In this document: positions 49,701-57,890 of the stretch, one piece after another
Position numbering within the stretch: the first letter of the stretch is position 1
How the letters are laid out: each line of letters opens with the position of its first letter
Assembly: GCA_934500705.1 (NCBI GenBank)
Contig: CAKSTI010000009.1
Span: 53,583 to 117,582 of the forward strand
Direction: 5' to 3'
Length of the DNA stretch: 64,000 nt
Source: an uncultured Clostridia bacterium
Lineage (GTDB): Bacteria; Bacillota; Clostridia; UMGS1810
Notes under the pieces: model-generated
What the model was told of the DNA's origin: nothing
Database searches by the model: none
Seen by the model: only the letters and a program-made list of their open reading frames with translations
Translations under genes and position numbers: made by a program

Positions 49701-50232
49701 ATTTGATGACTCCTCTCGATTTTCGATAGACAAACGGCATAAACATAGCGTCTATGCCGTTTTGCTGTAATTTTGTAATGACTTTATGTATAACTCTGTA
49801 AATGCCGACCCCCAAAAACATTCCCATAAATGCGGCAATTATGTCATTTACATCAAAAATCCCCATACCAATGTTGAAAAGCCTGAGTACCAATTCCGAT
49901 AATTCAAAGAACAAAACTACCGCAAATGTAACGGCGAACGTTCGTCTTATCTTTAAACCCATACCGGTTAAACAAATTCCTGCCGGGATAAAAAGAGCGA
50001 TATTAAGTATAAAGTCCCGCAAGAAAAACCATATTTCCGACAGCTCGATTTGTGACGCCATTGCACAGTTTCGTATCAAATGTGACAAAAAGTCAAACGG
50101 TATCAGGTTAATGAACATCTCTATGCTTTCTATGTCCCAAAAAATCATTCCGAACGAAAGTTTTCTCAGCACAACAATGTATAACGACGCTGCAAGCCAT
50201 AGGGCAAAAAGCCAGTTAAATCGATGTTTCAT
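49645..50232 (-). CDS. VanZ-like membrane protein, copy 2 with altered C-terminus
   Basis: A 195-residue VanZ-family protein. The core is nearly identical to copy 1 at 47763-48278. Near the end, the stretch after GTCATTA is one base longer than in copy 1, so the frame passes through the position of the copy 1 stop and continues for about 30 residues into the start of the next gene. The extension (GVIKFEKNNNRYNYF and so on) is therefore probably a by-product of a frameshift. The ATG at 50232 overlaps the stop of the upstream secreted-protein gene (TGATG). Confidence 0.85.
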   Translation of the reverse strand: MKHRFNWLFALWLAASLYIVVLRKLSFGMIFWDIESIEMFINLIPFDFLSHLIRNCAMASQIELSEIWFFLRDFILNIALFIPAGICLTGMGLKIRRTFAVTFAVVLFFELSELVLRLFNIGMGIFDVNDIIAAFMGMFLGVGIYRVIHKVITKLQQNGIDAMFMPFVYRKSRGVIKFEKNNNRYNYFSYIMFIH

Positions 50233-50798
50233 CAATCTACGGCGCTTACTGAAAATTCTCCGGCAGTATAATATCCGCTCACGGGACTGATTTCAAGATA
50301 GTATTTTACATTTGGGGTAACTCCAAATGTTACCGTTCCGGAAAAAGTATTTGATACAGCTTGCCAAGAGGTTTTACTTCCGTCACTTCCAACCAATCTA
50401 AATTTAGTTTGTGTTGTAACAGTTATTGGGTCTTTTCCGTTTATTGCATTTTGCTTTGAATAATATGCTCTAAGATTAGACCAAACTGCAACTTTGTAAC
50501 CTTTTGTTTTCAGCCATTTGTTGGAGTACATAAGGCTTCCCATCCATTCGATGTTTCCGTCGTAATCAGATGAGTCAAGATTGTGAACGGAGGCATTGCT
50601 TTTCGGCGGTGATGAACCGTACGGCTCGATGTCGGTATCCGTCAACGCCGGTGGAACAATGTTTACGCCCTCGCCGTTTCCACCGATTTCTGTGGATACA
50701 GTTGCGCTGCTCTCCTTAGCATACGCAGATATACACATTGCGGACATAGTCATTATTGTTGCTAAGCAGATTGAAATTAATTTCTTAGATTTTTTCAT
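50232..50798 (-). CDS. Secreted protein, unknown function
   Basis: A 188-residue protein with a clear signal peptide (KKSKKLISICLATIMTMSAM, cleavage near AYAKE). A linker rich in Pro, Thr and Ser follows, then a beta-rich domain (about 80-188) with tryptophans (NIEWMGSLMYSNKWLK, VAVWSNLRAYYS, TSWQAVSNTFSGT). AAAGGA precedes the ATG. It lies directly downstream of agrBD and could be an agr-controlled exoprotein. No family recognised. Confidence 0.85.
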   Translation of the reverse strand: MKKSKKLISICLATIMTMSAMCISAYAKESSATVSTEIGGNGEGVNIVPPALTDTDIEPYGSSPPKSNASVHNLDSSDYDGNIEWMGSLMYSNKWLKTKGYKVAVWSNLRAYYSKQNAINGKDPITVTTQTKFRLVGSDGSKTSWQAVSNTFSGTVTFGVTPNVKYYLEISPVSGYYTAGEFSVSAVD

Positions 50799-51013
50799 AT
50801 AGATTATCCTTTCTGTTTTAAATTTTGTTTGAATTTAATTGCCAAAACGAATACCAGTGTTATATTCCCGATTGTATTTCCAATATTGATGGCATATTTG
50901 CCTCTTATGAATAGTTTCGCTCAACTGAAATTCCTTCGGGAATATTTAATTACTATCTGCGTTTTGCAATAAATCCTTACGGTATGTACTCCGAAGTACT
51001 GTTGTAAAAGAAG
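50799..51013 (-). other. Intergenic region between agrD and the secreted-protein gene
   Basis: No gene. It contains small hairpins (ATTCC/GGAAT near 50930-50945 and GTACT/AGTAC near 50985-51000) and a CAGTTGAG-like element (50920-50927) that resembles a LytTR half-site. A possible promoter reads TTGGCA-17-TTTAAA about 30 bases before the ATG. All are weak. Confidence 0.35.
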
Positions 51014-51184
51014 TTACTTGCTGAATTTTTTAAATTTTTTCAAATTCTCCGGTTCTTTCGGTTCATAGAACGGCAGAGCACACGAAGTATTTGCCGAAAT
51101 AGCTACAAAGGCAAATGCACACGAGGCAATAAAAGCGCCGTTTTTTACAACAAATTTTTTTCATGCGTTCTTAAAGTTTTTCAT
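51014..51184 (-). pseudogene. agrD: agrD-like autoinducer peptide gene with in-frame TGA
   Basis: ATG at 51184 (with GAAGGGGGTG upstream) opens a frame of 57 codons that is interrupted at codon 8 by TGA (51161-51163). Past the stop the same frame reads an amphipathic/hydrophobic helix (KKFVVKNGAFIASCAFAFVA), then ANTSCALPFYEPKEPENLKK and a basic end. A small Cys-containing segment followed by the acidic/proline C-tail is the form of AgrD cyclic-lactone precursors. It lies 25 bases after agrB. A Trp codon (TGG) may have mutated to TGA. No good in-frame start is seen after the stop. Confidence 0.85.
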
Positions 51185-51209
51185 TTCATACACCCCCTTC
51201 CGCTGTTTT

Positions 51210-51797
51210 TTATTTATTAGCAGATATTTTCCCTTTGAGCGCAGCGCCAATCATAGAGAATGCCACGGCAGCCTGTCCTATTGCCATAGAAACAACAGCA
51301 GAACTTCTTGGGGAAAAAGCTGTTAATAACACAATAATTAATGTTTCTGTCAAACAGATGAATATGCTTATATTGCGATAATGCCGCTTTTCTTTATTGC
51401 TTACCGTTTTGTTTTTATGTATCACCGGACTTAAAGTCAAAACGGTTACACACGTAATTACCGTAAGGTACGTATTTAACATCGGAAACATTGCCTTAGG
51501 CGTTATTGTTATAACAAGCGTGAGTAATACATACACGCCGAGAGATATTAAATAGCATTTTATTTTTGTGTCGGCGTGGTAACCCCCCGCATAAATTCTG
51601 AGCGGTATAAACATTATGAATAGTGAAAGTGTTTCAAAAAAGTTACCTATAAAAATTGCTATAATCAAAATACTTGCAATTTCGAGTACAGATGATGCAA
51701 ACACTTCCAAACCGTATCGGCAAGTGTCAATATCCTGTTTTTGTATTATGCCTTTCGCCCATAGTGTTTTTGAAATTGCGCCGGATATACTTTTCAT
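51210..51797 (-). CDS. agrB: AgrB-family peptide protease
   Basis: A 195-residue membrane protein with six spans. RIYAGGYHADTKIKCYLIS holds the catalytic His and Cys at the usual 7-residue spacing. AgrB cleaves the AgrD tail and forms the thiolactone ring. The ATG at 51797 has AAAGGAG upstream. The gene looks intact even though agrD is interrupted. Confidence 0.96.
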   Translation of the reverse strand: MKSISGAISKTLWAKGIIQKQDIDTCRYGLEVFASSVLEIASILIIAIFIGNFFETLSLFIMFIPLRIYAGGYHADTKIKCYLISLGVYVLLTLVITITPKAMFPMLNTYLTVITCVTVLTLSPVIHKNKTVSNKEKRHYRNISIFICLTETLIIVLLTAFSPRSSAVVSMAIGQAAVAFSMIGAALKGKISANK

Positions 51798-51821
51798 CGT
51801 GTCAACTCCTTTTATGATACA

Positions 51822-51886
51822 AGTATACCACATTATTCGGCACATTTTTTAGTTTCTTCGTAAAATGCAATCTAATCGACGTAACT
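51822..51886 (-). promoter_or_regulatory. agrBD promoter with candidate AgrA-type repeats
   Basis: On the minus strand TATACT (51822-51827, preceded by GTGG) has no good -35. Two similar 9-base elements, AGTTACGTC (51878-51886) and TTTTACGAA (51857-51865), lie 21 bases apart, two helical turns, upstream. That spacing is typical of tandem LytTR-domain sites. The assignment is tentative. Confidence 0.45.
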
Positions 51887-51893
51887 TGCATAA

Positions 51894-51933
51894 AAAGTGA
51901 AAAAGTCCGACAAAAATCGGACTTTTTCACTTT
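51894..51933 (-). terminator. Terminator after the AgrC-like kinase gene
   Basis: AAAGTGAAAAAGTCCGA and TCGGACTTTTTCACTTT form a 17-bp perfect stem; on the minus strand it follows the kinase stop and separates agrAC from agrBD. Confidence 0.88.
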
Positions 51934-51937
51934 GGAA

Positions 51938-53227
51938 TTAATTTATAAAGATTACAAATTTCAGTATAAATCTTGTATCGGTTATTTCGATATTCGGACT
52001 GGCATTATATTTTGCAAGAGCAGTTTTTATGTTTTCCAATCCAAAGCCGTGATTGGATTTGTCAGTCTTGGAGGTGCCGAGAGTTAAATTATCGGGTGGG
52101 GGAGTCGTATTGGAAATTTTACACAGGACGGCCTCTCCTTTGCATAGAATTGAAATGTCAATTTCTTTGTCATTAAGTTCGGACCTGTCGCACGCCTCTA
52201 TTGCGTTATCAATGGCGTTGCCGAAGATTATGCAAATGTCCGTCGGGTCAACCGATATGTGTTCGGGAATTTGTATTTTTGTGTTTACCGTGATTTTTTT
52301 GCTCCTTGCAATAGCAATTTTTGTACTTAAAATAGCATCAAAGGCGGTGTTGCCAGTTTCTATAATGTCCTTTCCGCAGTTGAATTTTTTGTCCAGTGTT
52401 CCGATGTAATCTGACGCTCCTTTAAAGTCATTGTTATTAATATATGATTTTAAACCGATTATGTAATTATTAAAATCGTGTTTGAACTTTTTCATCTGTC
52501 TTTGCGTTGCCAAAATATCGTCAATATGTTTTAACTGTGTTTTTAAATGCTGTTCGTATTGTTCCTGATTTCTGATTGTTTCAGCCTGCCGGGTTAAATA
52601 TTCATAAAGATACAGCGCAAAAACTGTGCTGAGCATTAGTCCGAAAGAACACAGTACAGACAAATCATACATATACGATTGCGCAGTATTATAGGAAAGT
52701 TTAAAAATCAAAAACACTGTCGCAACCGATGTCAAAAACATCACAAAGAACAATATCCAATACGATGTTCCCATATACCGCTTGACTCTGTATTTGTATC
52801 TGATAAGATTAACTGCTGAAAATGCAAGCATTTTTGAGATTATAATTCCCAGCAATCGATAATAGTTTGAGTTTACGACCTCGGAAACCGTAATGTGATA
52901 TATCAATGTTATGGCAAACAGTACCGTAACCTCTGTAATTACTAAAATCAGATATTGCAACACTGCGATTACAATTCTTGTTGACATTTTGATTTCATAC
53001 AAAAACGTGACAGCAAAAAACGATAAAATCATCAGTATAACATTCATTATGCCGATGTTAAATATTGTGTTGCTTATATTTATTGCAACTGCAAGCGCAA
53101 TATATCCGACGGCATATGCCCATACGGGAAATCCTTCTCTTTTTGTGCAGAATGTTGTGCACAGCATAATCATCATTACAGACTCTGCCACACCTGTAAG
53201 TATGTCGGCAATGTTATATATAGTCAT
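51938..53227 (-). CDS. agrC: AgrC-like sensor histidine kinase
   Basis: A 429-residue protein. Six to seven spans in residues about 1-205 form the sensor; a coiled coil follows (RQAETIRNQEQYEQHLKTQL). The phospho-acceptor His is in FKHDFNNYIIG (near residue 250). The C-terminal GHKL ATPase has NAIDNAIEACDR (N-box) and NHGFGLENIK (G-box). It would sense the cyclic peptide and phosphorylate the response regulator encoded just upstream; the genes overlap by 4 bases (ATGA). Confidence 0.95.
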   Translation of the reverse strand: MTIYNIADILTGVAESVMMIMLCTTFCTKREGFPVWAYAVGYIALAVAINISNTIFNIGIMNVILMILSFFAVTFLYEIKMSTRIVIAVLQYLILVITEVTVLFAITLIYHITVSEVVNSNYYRLLGIIISKMLAFSAVNLIRYKYRVKRYMGTSYWILFFVMFLTSVATVFLIFKLSYNTAQSYMYDLSVLCSFGLMLSTVFALYLYEYLTRQAETIRNQEQYEQHLKTQLKHIDDILATQRQMKKFKHDFNNYIIGLKSYINNNDFKGASDYIGTLDKKFNCGKDIIETGNTAFDAILSTKIAIARSKKITVNTKIQIPEHISVDPTDICIIFGNAIDNAIEACDRSELNDKEIDISILCKGEAVLCKISNTTPPPDNLTLGTSKTDKSNHGFGLENIKTALAKYNASPNIEITDTRFILKFVIFIN

Positions 53228-53946
53228 ACTCTAAAATCCCTTTCAAGAAAATTTGTATATTCGTCAAGTACATCTTTTTTGTACGAACGGCTTATCGGTA
53301 TGGTTTTGTCACAATGGTAGAGCTGTGCCTCGTTTTCTTTTATGCTTTTTACATACGTAAAATTTATTATAAATGATTTATGTACTCTGCAAAACATATC
53401 CTTGTCGAGATATTTATACAACTCCGCCAAAGGTTTGCAAATTTTATATGCCCTTTCCTTTGTGTAAAGCCATACCCAATGGTCTTGACTCTCGAAGTAA
53501 ATTATATCATCGCAGTAAAGCCGTACCTTAGTTTTGTTTTCCACAAATGCAAGTACATTGCGGTGCTTAGATAATTTTTTGCATATGTCACAAAAAACAT
53601 CGTCAAACTCTCCGTCGTCAACGGGTTTTACCAAAAACCTGAACGGTGCGCACTTAAAACTTTCACGCATATACTCCGTGTGGCTTGTAACAAATACAAT
53701 TATTACGTGCTCGTCCAGTTCACGTATTTGGTTCGCCGTTTCAATTCCGTTGAGCTGTGCCATTTCCATATCAAGAAATATGACGTCGTATCTTTCGTCA
53801 TTAAAATTATATGCTTTGATTAATTCCTCGCCGCTCTGATATGCGTCGCACTCGATTTTTACATTTTGTGATTTGCTGATTTTGAACAAACTTTGTTCAA
53901 GGGTGTTTATGTATTCCGAATTGTCGTCGCATATTGCTATGTTCAT
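53224..53946 (-). CDS. agrA: AgrA-like LytTR response regulator
   Basis: A 240-residue regulator. The receiver has DD at residues 7-8, D59 in FLDMEM as phospho-acceptor and K in FLVKPV. The LytTR DNA-binding domain (about 135-238) has IIYFESQDHWVWLYT, FCRVHKSFIINFTYVKSI and IPISRSYKKDV. It is the first gene of the agrAC transcript. AAAGGA precedes the ATG. Confidence 0.95.
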   Translation of the reverse strand: MNIAICDDNSEYINTLEQSLFKISKSQNVKIECDAYQSGEELIKAYNFNDERYDVIFLDMEMAQLNGIETANQIRELDEHVIIVFVTSHTEYMRESFKCAPFRFLVKPVDDGEFDDVFCDICKKLSKHRNVLAFVENKTKVRLYCDDIIYFESQDHWVWLYTKERAYKICKPLAELYKYLDKDMFCRVHKSFIINFTYVKSIKENEAQLYHCDKTIPISRSYKKDVLDEYTNFLERDFRV

Positions 53947-53987
53947 ATTGTGATTTCCTTTCTGTAAAAATCATTTCGCTAAAAGTT

Positions 53988-54016
53988 ATTTTACCACATT
54001 ATCGTCAAATAGTAAA
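53988..54016 (-). promoter_or_regulatory. Promoter of agrAC
   Basis: TTTACT (54011-54016), 17 bases, TAAAAT (53988-53993) on the minus strand, about 40 bases before the ATG. Confidence 0.6.
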
Positions 54017-54056
54017 TGATTTACTTTCAAAGTCACAGCTATTTTCACCAAAACCC

Positions 54057-54085
54057 TTGAATATTGTCTGTTAAAGTGGTAAAAT
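54057..54085 (+). promoter_or_regulatory. Promoter of the rubrerythrin gene
   Basis: TTGAAT (54057-54062), 17 bases, TAAAAT (54080-54085), about 38 bases before the ATG. Confidence 0.75.
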
Positions 54086-54123
54086 AAATCATATTATTAT
54101 TGTATCATACGGAGGGAAAGAAT

Positions 54124-54663
54124 ATGGACAAAAAGTACACAGGTACACAGACCGAGAAAAATCTGCTTGCGGCATTTGCAGGCGAGTCACAGGCACGCAA
54201 CAAGTATACATACTTTGCGAGCAAAGCAAAAAAAGAAGGCTATGAGCAAATAGCGGCACTGTTTCTTAAAACCGCAGAAAACGAAAAGGAACACGCCAAA
54301 ATGTGGTTTAAAGAGCTTTCCGGCATAGGCACCACCGCCGAAAATCTTGCCGCAGCCGCCGACGGCGAAAACTACGAATGGACGGATATGTACGAGGAAT
54401 TTGCAAAAACCGCCGAAAAAGAGGGATTTGCGCAGCTTGCGGAAAAATTCCGCCTCGTAGCCGCTATCGAAAAGCATCACGAGGAGCGGTACCGTGCGCT
54501 TCTTAAAAATGTTGAAACGGCAAAAGTGTTTGAAAAGAGCGAAGTCAAGGTTTGGGAGTGCCGCAACTGCGGTCATATAGTTGTGGGAACAAAGGCACCC
54601 GATGTTTGTCCGACGTGCGCACACCCGCAGAGTTACTTTGAAGTTCACGCAGAAAATTATTAG
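54124..54663 (+). CDS. rbr: Rubrerythrin
   Basis: A 179-residue protein. The N-terminal ferritin-like four-helix domain has ENEKEHAKMWF and AAIEKHHEERY as diiron ligands; the C-terminal rubredoxin domain has CRNCGH and CPTCAHP. It reduces hydrogen peroxide and is typical of anaerobes. GGAGG lies upstream of the ATG at 54124. Confidence 0.97.
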   Translation: MDKKYTGTQTEKNLLAAFAGESQARNKYTYFASKAKKEGYEQIAALFLKTAENEKEHAKMWFKELSGIGTTAENLAAAADGENYEWTDMYEEFAKTAEKEGFAQLAEKFRLVAAIEKHHEERYRALLKNVETAKVFEKSEVKVWECRNCGHIVVGTKAPDVCPTCAHPQSYFEVHAENY

Positions 54664-54672
54664 GAGTAAAAT

Positions 54673-56280
54673 ATGAGTTCCGTAATATATAACCCCCTGG
54701 AAGAATATGAAAAAACCTTAAAAGACTTTCATATCAAAAAGGCAAATGAGTTTTTTGACGACATCGTCCGCCGTTCAAACGTCAACATAGAGGAAAACCG
54801 AAAGACGGTCGAGCAGTATAATACATATAAGGAAAACCTTGCAGAGCTTAAAAAGAAACTCAATTTCAAAAGGGTAATGAGAGTTCTAATGATTATAACC
54901 GTCGTCCTTATCCCGGTTGTGATTTTAAAGACAACTCCCAAAATCCGCAAACTCAGGGATGAGGTCGAACACGCAGACAAAAAGGCGGAAAACCTGCTCA
55001 AAAAGGCGTATGAGCAAATGCTCACCCTCAATAATATGTTCACAGACAGGGACGCCCTTTGCATCGTTCACAACGCTGTACCTTCTCTGACGTTTGATGA
55101 CTGCTTTTCGGCAGAAAGAGAGCTGGATATGAAAACCAACTACGATTTCTCCCTTAAAGCTAACGGCGAGTCCACAATAGATGTTCTGTCCGGTGAGTAT
55201 AACGAAAACCCGTTTCTGTTTGAAAATAAGCTTATTCATAAAATGGGTAAACATACCTACTACGGTTACAAGACAATATCCTGGACCGAAACCTATAAGG
55301 ACAGCGACGGCAAGACGAAAAAACGTACCAAAACTCAAAAATTGGAAGCCTCGGTAATAAAACCGAAACCTCATTACAACACACAGGTTGTGCTCAATTA
55401 CGGCTCGCAGAGCGGAGCGGAGCTGTCGTTCAGCCGAGATGCGTCCCACCTTGAACAAAAGAGCGAAAAATCAATAGAGCGGTACGTAAAGCGTGGGGAA
55501 AAGAAAATTAAAAAGATGACGGACAGCGCAATGAGCAAAAACACCGACTTCACCGCTATGTCCAATTCCGATTTTGAAGTTCTCTTTGACGCACTTGACA
55601 GAAACGACGAAGTTCAGTTCAGAGCGGTGTTTACCCCCTTGGCGCAGACAAATATGGTTGACCTGATTTTGTCAAAGACGGGGTACGGCGATGATTTTAA
55701 TTTTATCAAGAAAAAGAGAATGAATAAAATTATATCAAACCACAGCCAGAACAGGCAGATGTTTTTGCCGGCGAGCGAATATGTTTCTTATTCGTTTGAT
55801 GTTATCAAAGATAACTTTATAGGCAAAAACACGGAATTTTTCAAGGCGGTTTATTTTGATTTTGCACCCCTTTGGGCAATTCCGTCGTATCAGGAAAGAC
55901 CGGTACATTCGCTCAAACCCCTGCCGGAGTATTCTCAGCTTTATTCATTAAAGGAATGTGAAACTCTTGCCAATGCGGTTGACAAAAATCAGGTTGTCCA
56001 CCCGAAAACAAAAACCCGTGCAATCATTAATTCGAGCTTTGTGGCGTCAAGCGGCGGCGTTGACGAAATCTGCGTAACCGCTTACTCATATGAGATAGAA
56101 CATAGAGTAGATGTTGTTTCGGTTCTTGGCGGCGACGGCAAGTATCACGATGTATCCGTTCCGTGGGACGAATATCTGCCGCTCGAAAAGAAAAACGAAT
56201 TTTATATTACAAAGTCCGAAAATGCCCAAAATTCCAAGGCGCTGGCAAGCAGGGACGGTCTTTGCATATTTAAAAAATAA
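54673..56280 (+). CDS. LemA-associated membrane protein, unknown function
   Basis: A 535-residue protein. A coiled N-terminal part (about 1-65) is followed by one membrane span (RVLMIITVVLIPVVILKTTP) and a second coiled segment (RKLRDEVEHADKKAENLLKK). The large C-terminal domain (about 130-535) has alternating strands with TYYGYKTISWTETYKDSDGK. The LemA-family gene follows 21 bases later and is probably co-transcribed. Large proteins beside LemA genes are known in several Firmicutes and Mollicutes, without a clear function. Confidence 0.72.
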   Translation: MSSVIYNPLEEYEKTLKDFHIKKANEFFDDIVRRSNVNIEENRKTVEQYNTYKENLAELKKKLNFKRVMRVLMIITVVLIPVVILKTTPKIRKLRDEVEHADKKAENLLKKAYEQMLTLNNMFTDRDALCIVHNAVPSLTFDDCFSAERELDMKTNYDFSLKANGESTIDVLSGEYNENPFLFENKLIHKMGKHTYYGYKTISWTETYKDSDGKTKKRTKTQKLEASVIKPKPHYNTQVVLNYGSQSGAELSFSRDASHLEQKSEKSIERYVKRGEKKIKKMTDSAMSKNTDFTAMSNSDFEVLFDALDRNDEVQFRAVFTPLAQTNMVDLILSKTGYGDDFNFIKKKRMNKIISNHSQNRQMFLPASEYVSYSFDVIKDNFIGKNTEFFKAVYFDFAPLWAIPSYQERPVHSLKPLPEYSQLYSLKECETLANAVDKNQVVHPKTKTRAIINSSFVASSGGVDEICVTAYSYEIEHRVDVVSVLGGDGKYHDVSVPWDEYLPLEKKNEFYITKSENAQNSKALASRDGLCIFKK

Positions 56281-56301
56281 AATTAAAAAGGAGAAGTTAA
56301 A

Positions 56302-56970
56302 ATGGCAAATCAGTTAGACGAGTTAAATCCCGAAATAATGGAGGAGGGTCTTGACACCAACGTCATAGCTAAAAAGATACCGGCAAAAGTCGGCGTAGGT
56401 TCAACACTTTTTCAGATTGCGCTGTGGCTTATGGGAATACTTCCCGGCTTAATCTTTACCTTGATGAAGGTCAATGCTCAAAAGCACTTTGACCAGTTAC
56501 AGCAGAAAATCCAGAGGAACGCATCACAAATTGACAATTACCTCGAACAGAGAGTTGTCGTGCTCCAAAACTGCGCCCGTTTGCTTGACAAGGCAATAGA
56601 TTTGGATAAAAGCACCTTTGAAAACATTGCCAAATACAGAGCAGGATCTGCCGGTGACAACGACACCGCCCGCAACGAGGTTGAAAGTCAGATAGAAACC
56701 ATATCCAAGGGCATCAGCGTGGCAGTTGAGAGTTACCCGGATTTGGAGGCGCACCGTGAAATTTCCGACGCTATGCAGCAGAATATGTATCTGCAAAGGG
56801 AAATCACCGCAGCCAGGGAGCTTTATAACGACACAATCAACGAGTGGAACAGAGATATTTTCGCCTGGCCGGCAAAGAAAATTGTTGCCGCTAAAAACGG
56901 CTATACAACGAGAATACCGTTCATTGCATCTAAGGAAATCAAAGAGCAGGCTAAGGGCGTATTCTTTTAA
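56302..56970 (+). CDS. LemA-family protein
   Basis: A 222-residue protein. One span near residues 30-55 (LFQIALWLMGILPGLIFTLM) is followed by a helical domain with NASQIDNYLEQRVVVLQNCA, VAVESYPDLEAHREISDAMQ and EITAARELYNDTINEWN, the last two being LemA signature segments. The C-terminal part has IFAWPAKKIVAAKNGY. AAGGAG precedes the ATG. LemA function is unknown. Confidence 0.92.
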   Translation: MANQLDELNPEIMEEGLDTNVIAKKIPAKVGVGSTLFQIALWLMGILPGLIFTLMKVNAQKHFDQLQQKIQRNASQIDNYLEQRVVVLQNCARLLDKAIDLDKSTFENIAKYRAGSAGDNDTARNEVESQIETISKGISVAVESYPDLEAHREISDAMQQNMYLQREITAARELYNDTINEWNRDIFAWPAKKIVAAKNGYTTRIPFIASKEIKEQAKGVFF

Positions 56971-56979
56971 AAAAATTAA

Positions 56980-57005
56980 GGGTTGAAAGCTTCGGCTTTC
57001 AACCC
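56980..57005. terminator. Terminator between the LemA and hpf genes
   Basis: GGGTTGAAAGC and GCTTTCAACCC form an 11-bp stem with a TTCG loop. T/A-rich flanks are moderate on both strands, so it may serve both convergent genes. Confidence 0.8.
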
Positions 57006-57027
57006 ATTAATTTAATCAAGTTTAATT

Positions 57028-57549
57028 TTAATCAAGTTCAATCAATCCGTAGTTTCCGTCTTTTCTCTTATAAACAACGTTTTTGTCCATAGAGTCGGAA
57101 TTGTTAAAGATGTAGAAGTTGTGACCGAGCAAGTTCATCTGCAAGATTGCCTCCTCCGTGCTCATCGGCTTGTTCTCGTAAACCTTTCTCTTTACGATTT
57201 TAAACTCCTTTTCCTCCTCAACGTCGCCAAACCCGGCGTCCGATGCAAATGCACCGGCACGGAGCTGTTTTTCTACCCTTGTTTTCTGACGGCGTATCTG
57301 CCGTTCGAGTACGTCCTCAACCCTGTCGATTGATGCGTACATATCAGCGTCCGACACCTCGGCACGGTAGATAATTCCATTGTAGAAGATAGTCACCTCT
57401 ATAATGTGATTGTCCTTCTGCACCGAAAACGTAACGTCTGTCTGAGCTTCGTCTCCGAAATATTTATCCAGTTTAGAGAGCTTGCTTACGGTGTATTCCC
57501 TGAGTCCTTCTGTAACGTCGATTTTTCTTCCGGCAAATTTGAATTTCAT
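57028..57549 (-). CDS. hpf: Ribosome hibernation promoting factor, long form
   Basis: A 173-residue protein. The N-terminal domain (KFAGRKIDVTEGLREYTVSK, AEVSDADMYASIDRVEDVLE) binds the 30S subunit, and the C-terminal domain (KPMSTEEAILQMNLLGHNFY, IFNNSDSM, VYKRKDGNYGLIE) dimerises to form 100S ribosomes. Length and two-domain layout are those of the Firmicute long HPF. A good promoter lies at 57622-57650. Confidence 0.97.
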   Translation of the reverse strand: MKFKFAGRKIDVTEGLREYTVSKLSKLDKYFGDEAQTDVTFSVQKDNHIIEVTIFYNGIIYRAEVSDADMYASIDRVEDVLERQIRRQKTRVEKQLRAGAFASDAGFGDVEEEKEFKIVKRKVYENKPMSTEEAILQMNLLGHNFYIFNNSDSMDKNVVYKRKDGNYGLIELD

Positions 57550-57621
57550 ACTAAAACCCTCTTTCGTTTGTTATGTATATTATAAGCCTTACGGCGAATA
57601 ATAAACTTTCTTTGTACTCAA

Positions 57622-57650
57622 AGTATAACATAAAACGCTTTAATTTACAA
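57622..57650 (-). promoter_or_regulatory. Promoter of hpf
   Basis: TTGTAA (57645-57650), 17 bases, TATACT (57622-57627) on the minus strand; the leader is about 70 bases. Confidence 0.75.
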
Positions 57651-57750
57651 CGTTTTTTGTTCGATTTTAATAATAATTTTACAATTTTCATAATATTTTC
57701 ACATTAAAAACTGCGTTTTGCCTATTTTTCTGTCATTTGGCAAAAAATCA

Positions 57751-57779
57751 TTGACAAATTTTTAAAAACAGTGTAATAT
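57751..57779 (+). promoter_or_regulatory. Promoter of the riboswitch-oadB transcript
   Basis: TTGACA (57751-57756), 17 bases, TAATAT (57774-57779). Transcription should begin near 57786, 9 bases before the aptamer. Confidence 0.85.
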
Positions 57780-57794
57780 AATAATGTTAGGAAT

Positions 57795-57890
57795 AAAGGG
57801 GAGTAGTCGGCGGAAAGGCTTTTCCGTCGCAAATGTCGTCAGTACGGTTTTTGTAAACCCGCATTTGTGTTAAATGACAAGACTTTTATT
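57795..57890 (+). promoter_or_regulatory. yybP-ykoY-type (manganese) riboswitch aptamer
   Basis: AAAGGGGAGTAG at the 5' end, a first arm (CGGCGGAAAGG...CCGTCG), then CAAATGTCGTCAGTACGG and its partner CCCGCATTTG, and GACAAGACTTTT at the 3' end. AAAGGGGAGUAG, GUCGUCA and CAAGACYUUU occur in the same order in known manganese-sensing aptamers of the yybP-ykoY class. Its 3' strand is shared with a terminator, so ligand binding would favour read-through. The class assignment comes from remembered consensus, not from a search. Confidence 0.82.

Noticed and set aside
51161..51163. TGA in agrD read as selenocysteine or Trp
   Set aside because: No selenocysteine insertion-type hairpin is evident right after it, an AgrD leader has no need of Sec, and TGA is a working stop in neighbouring genes such as ylxQ and tmcAL's neighbour.
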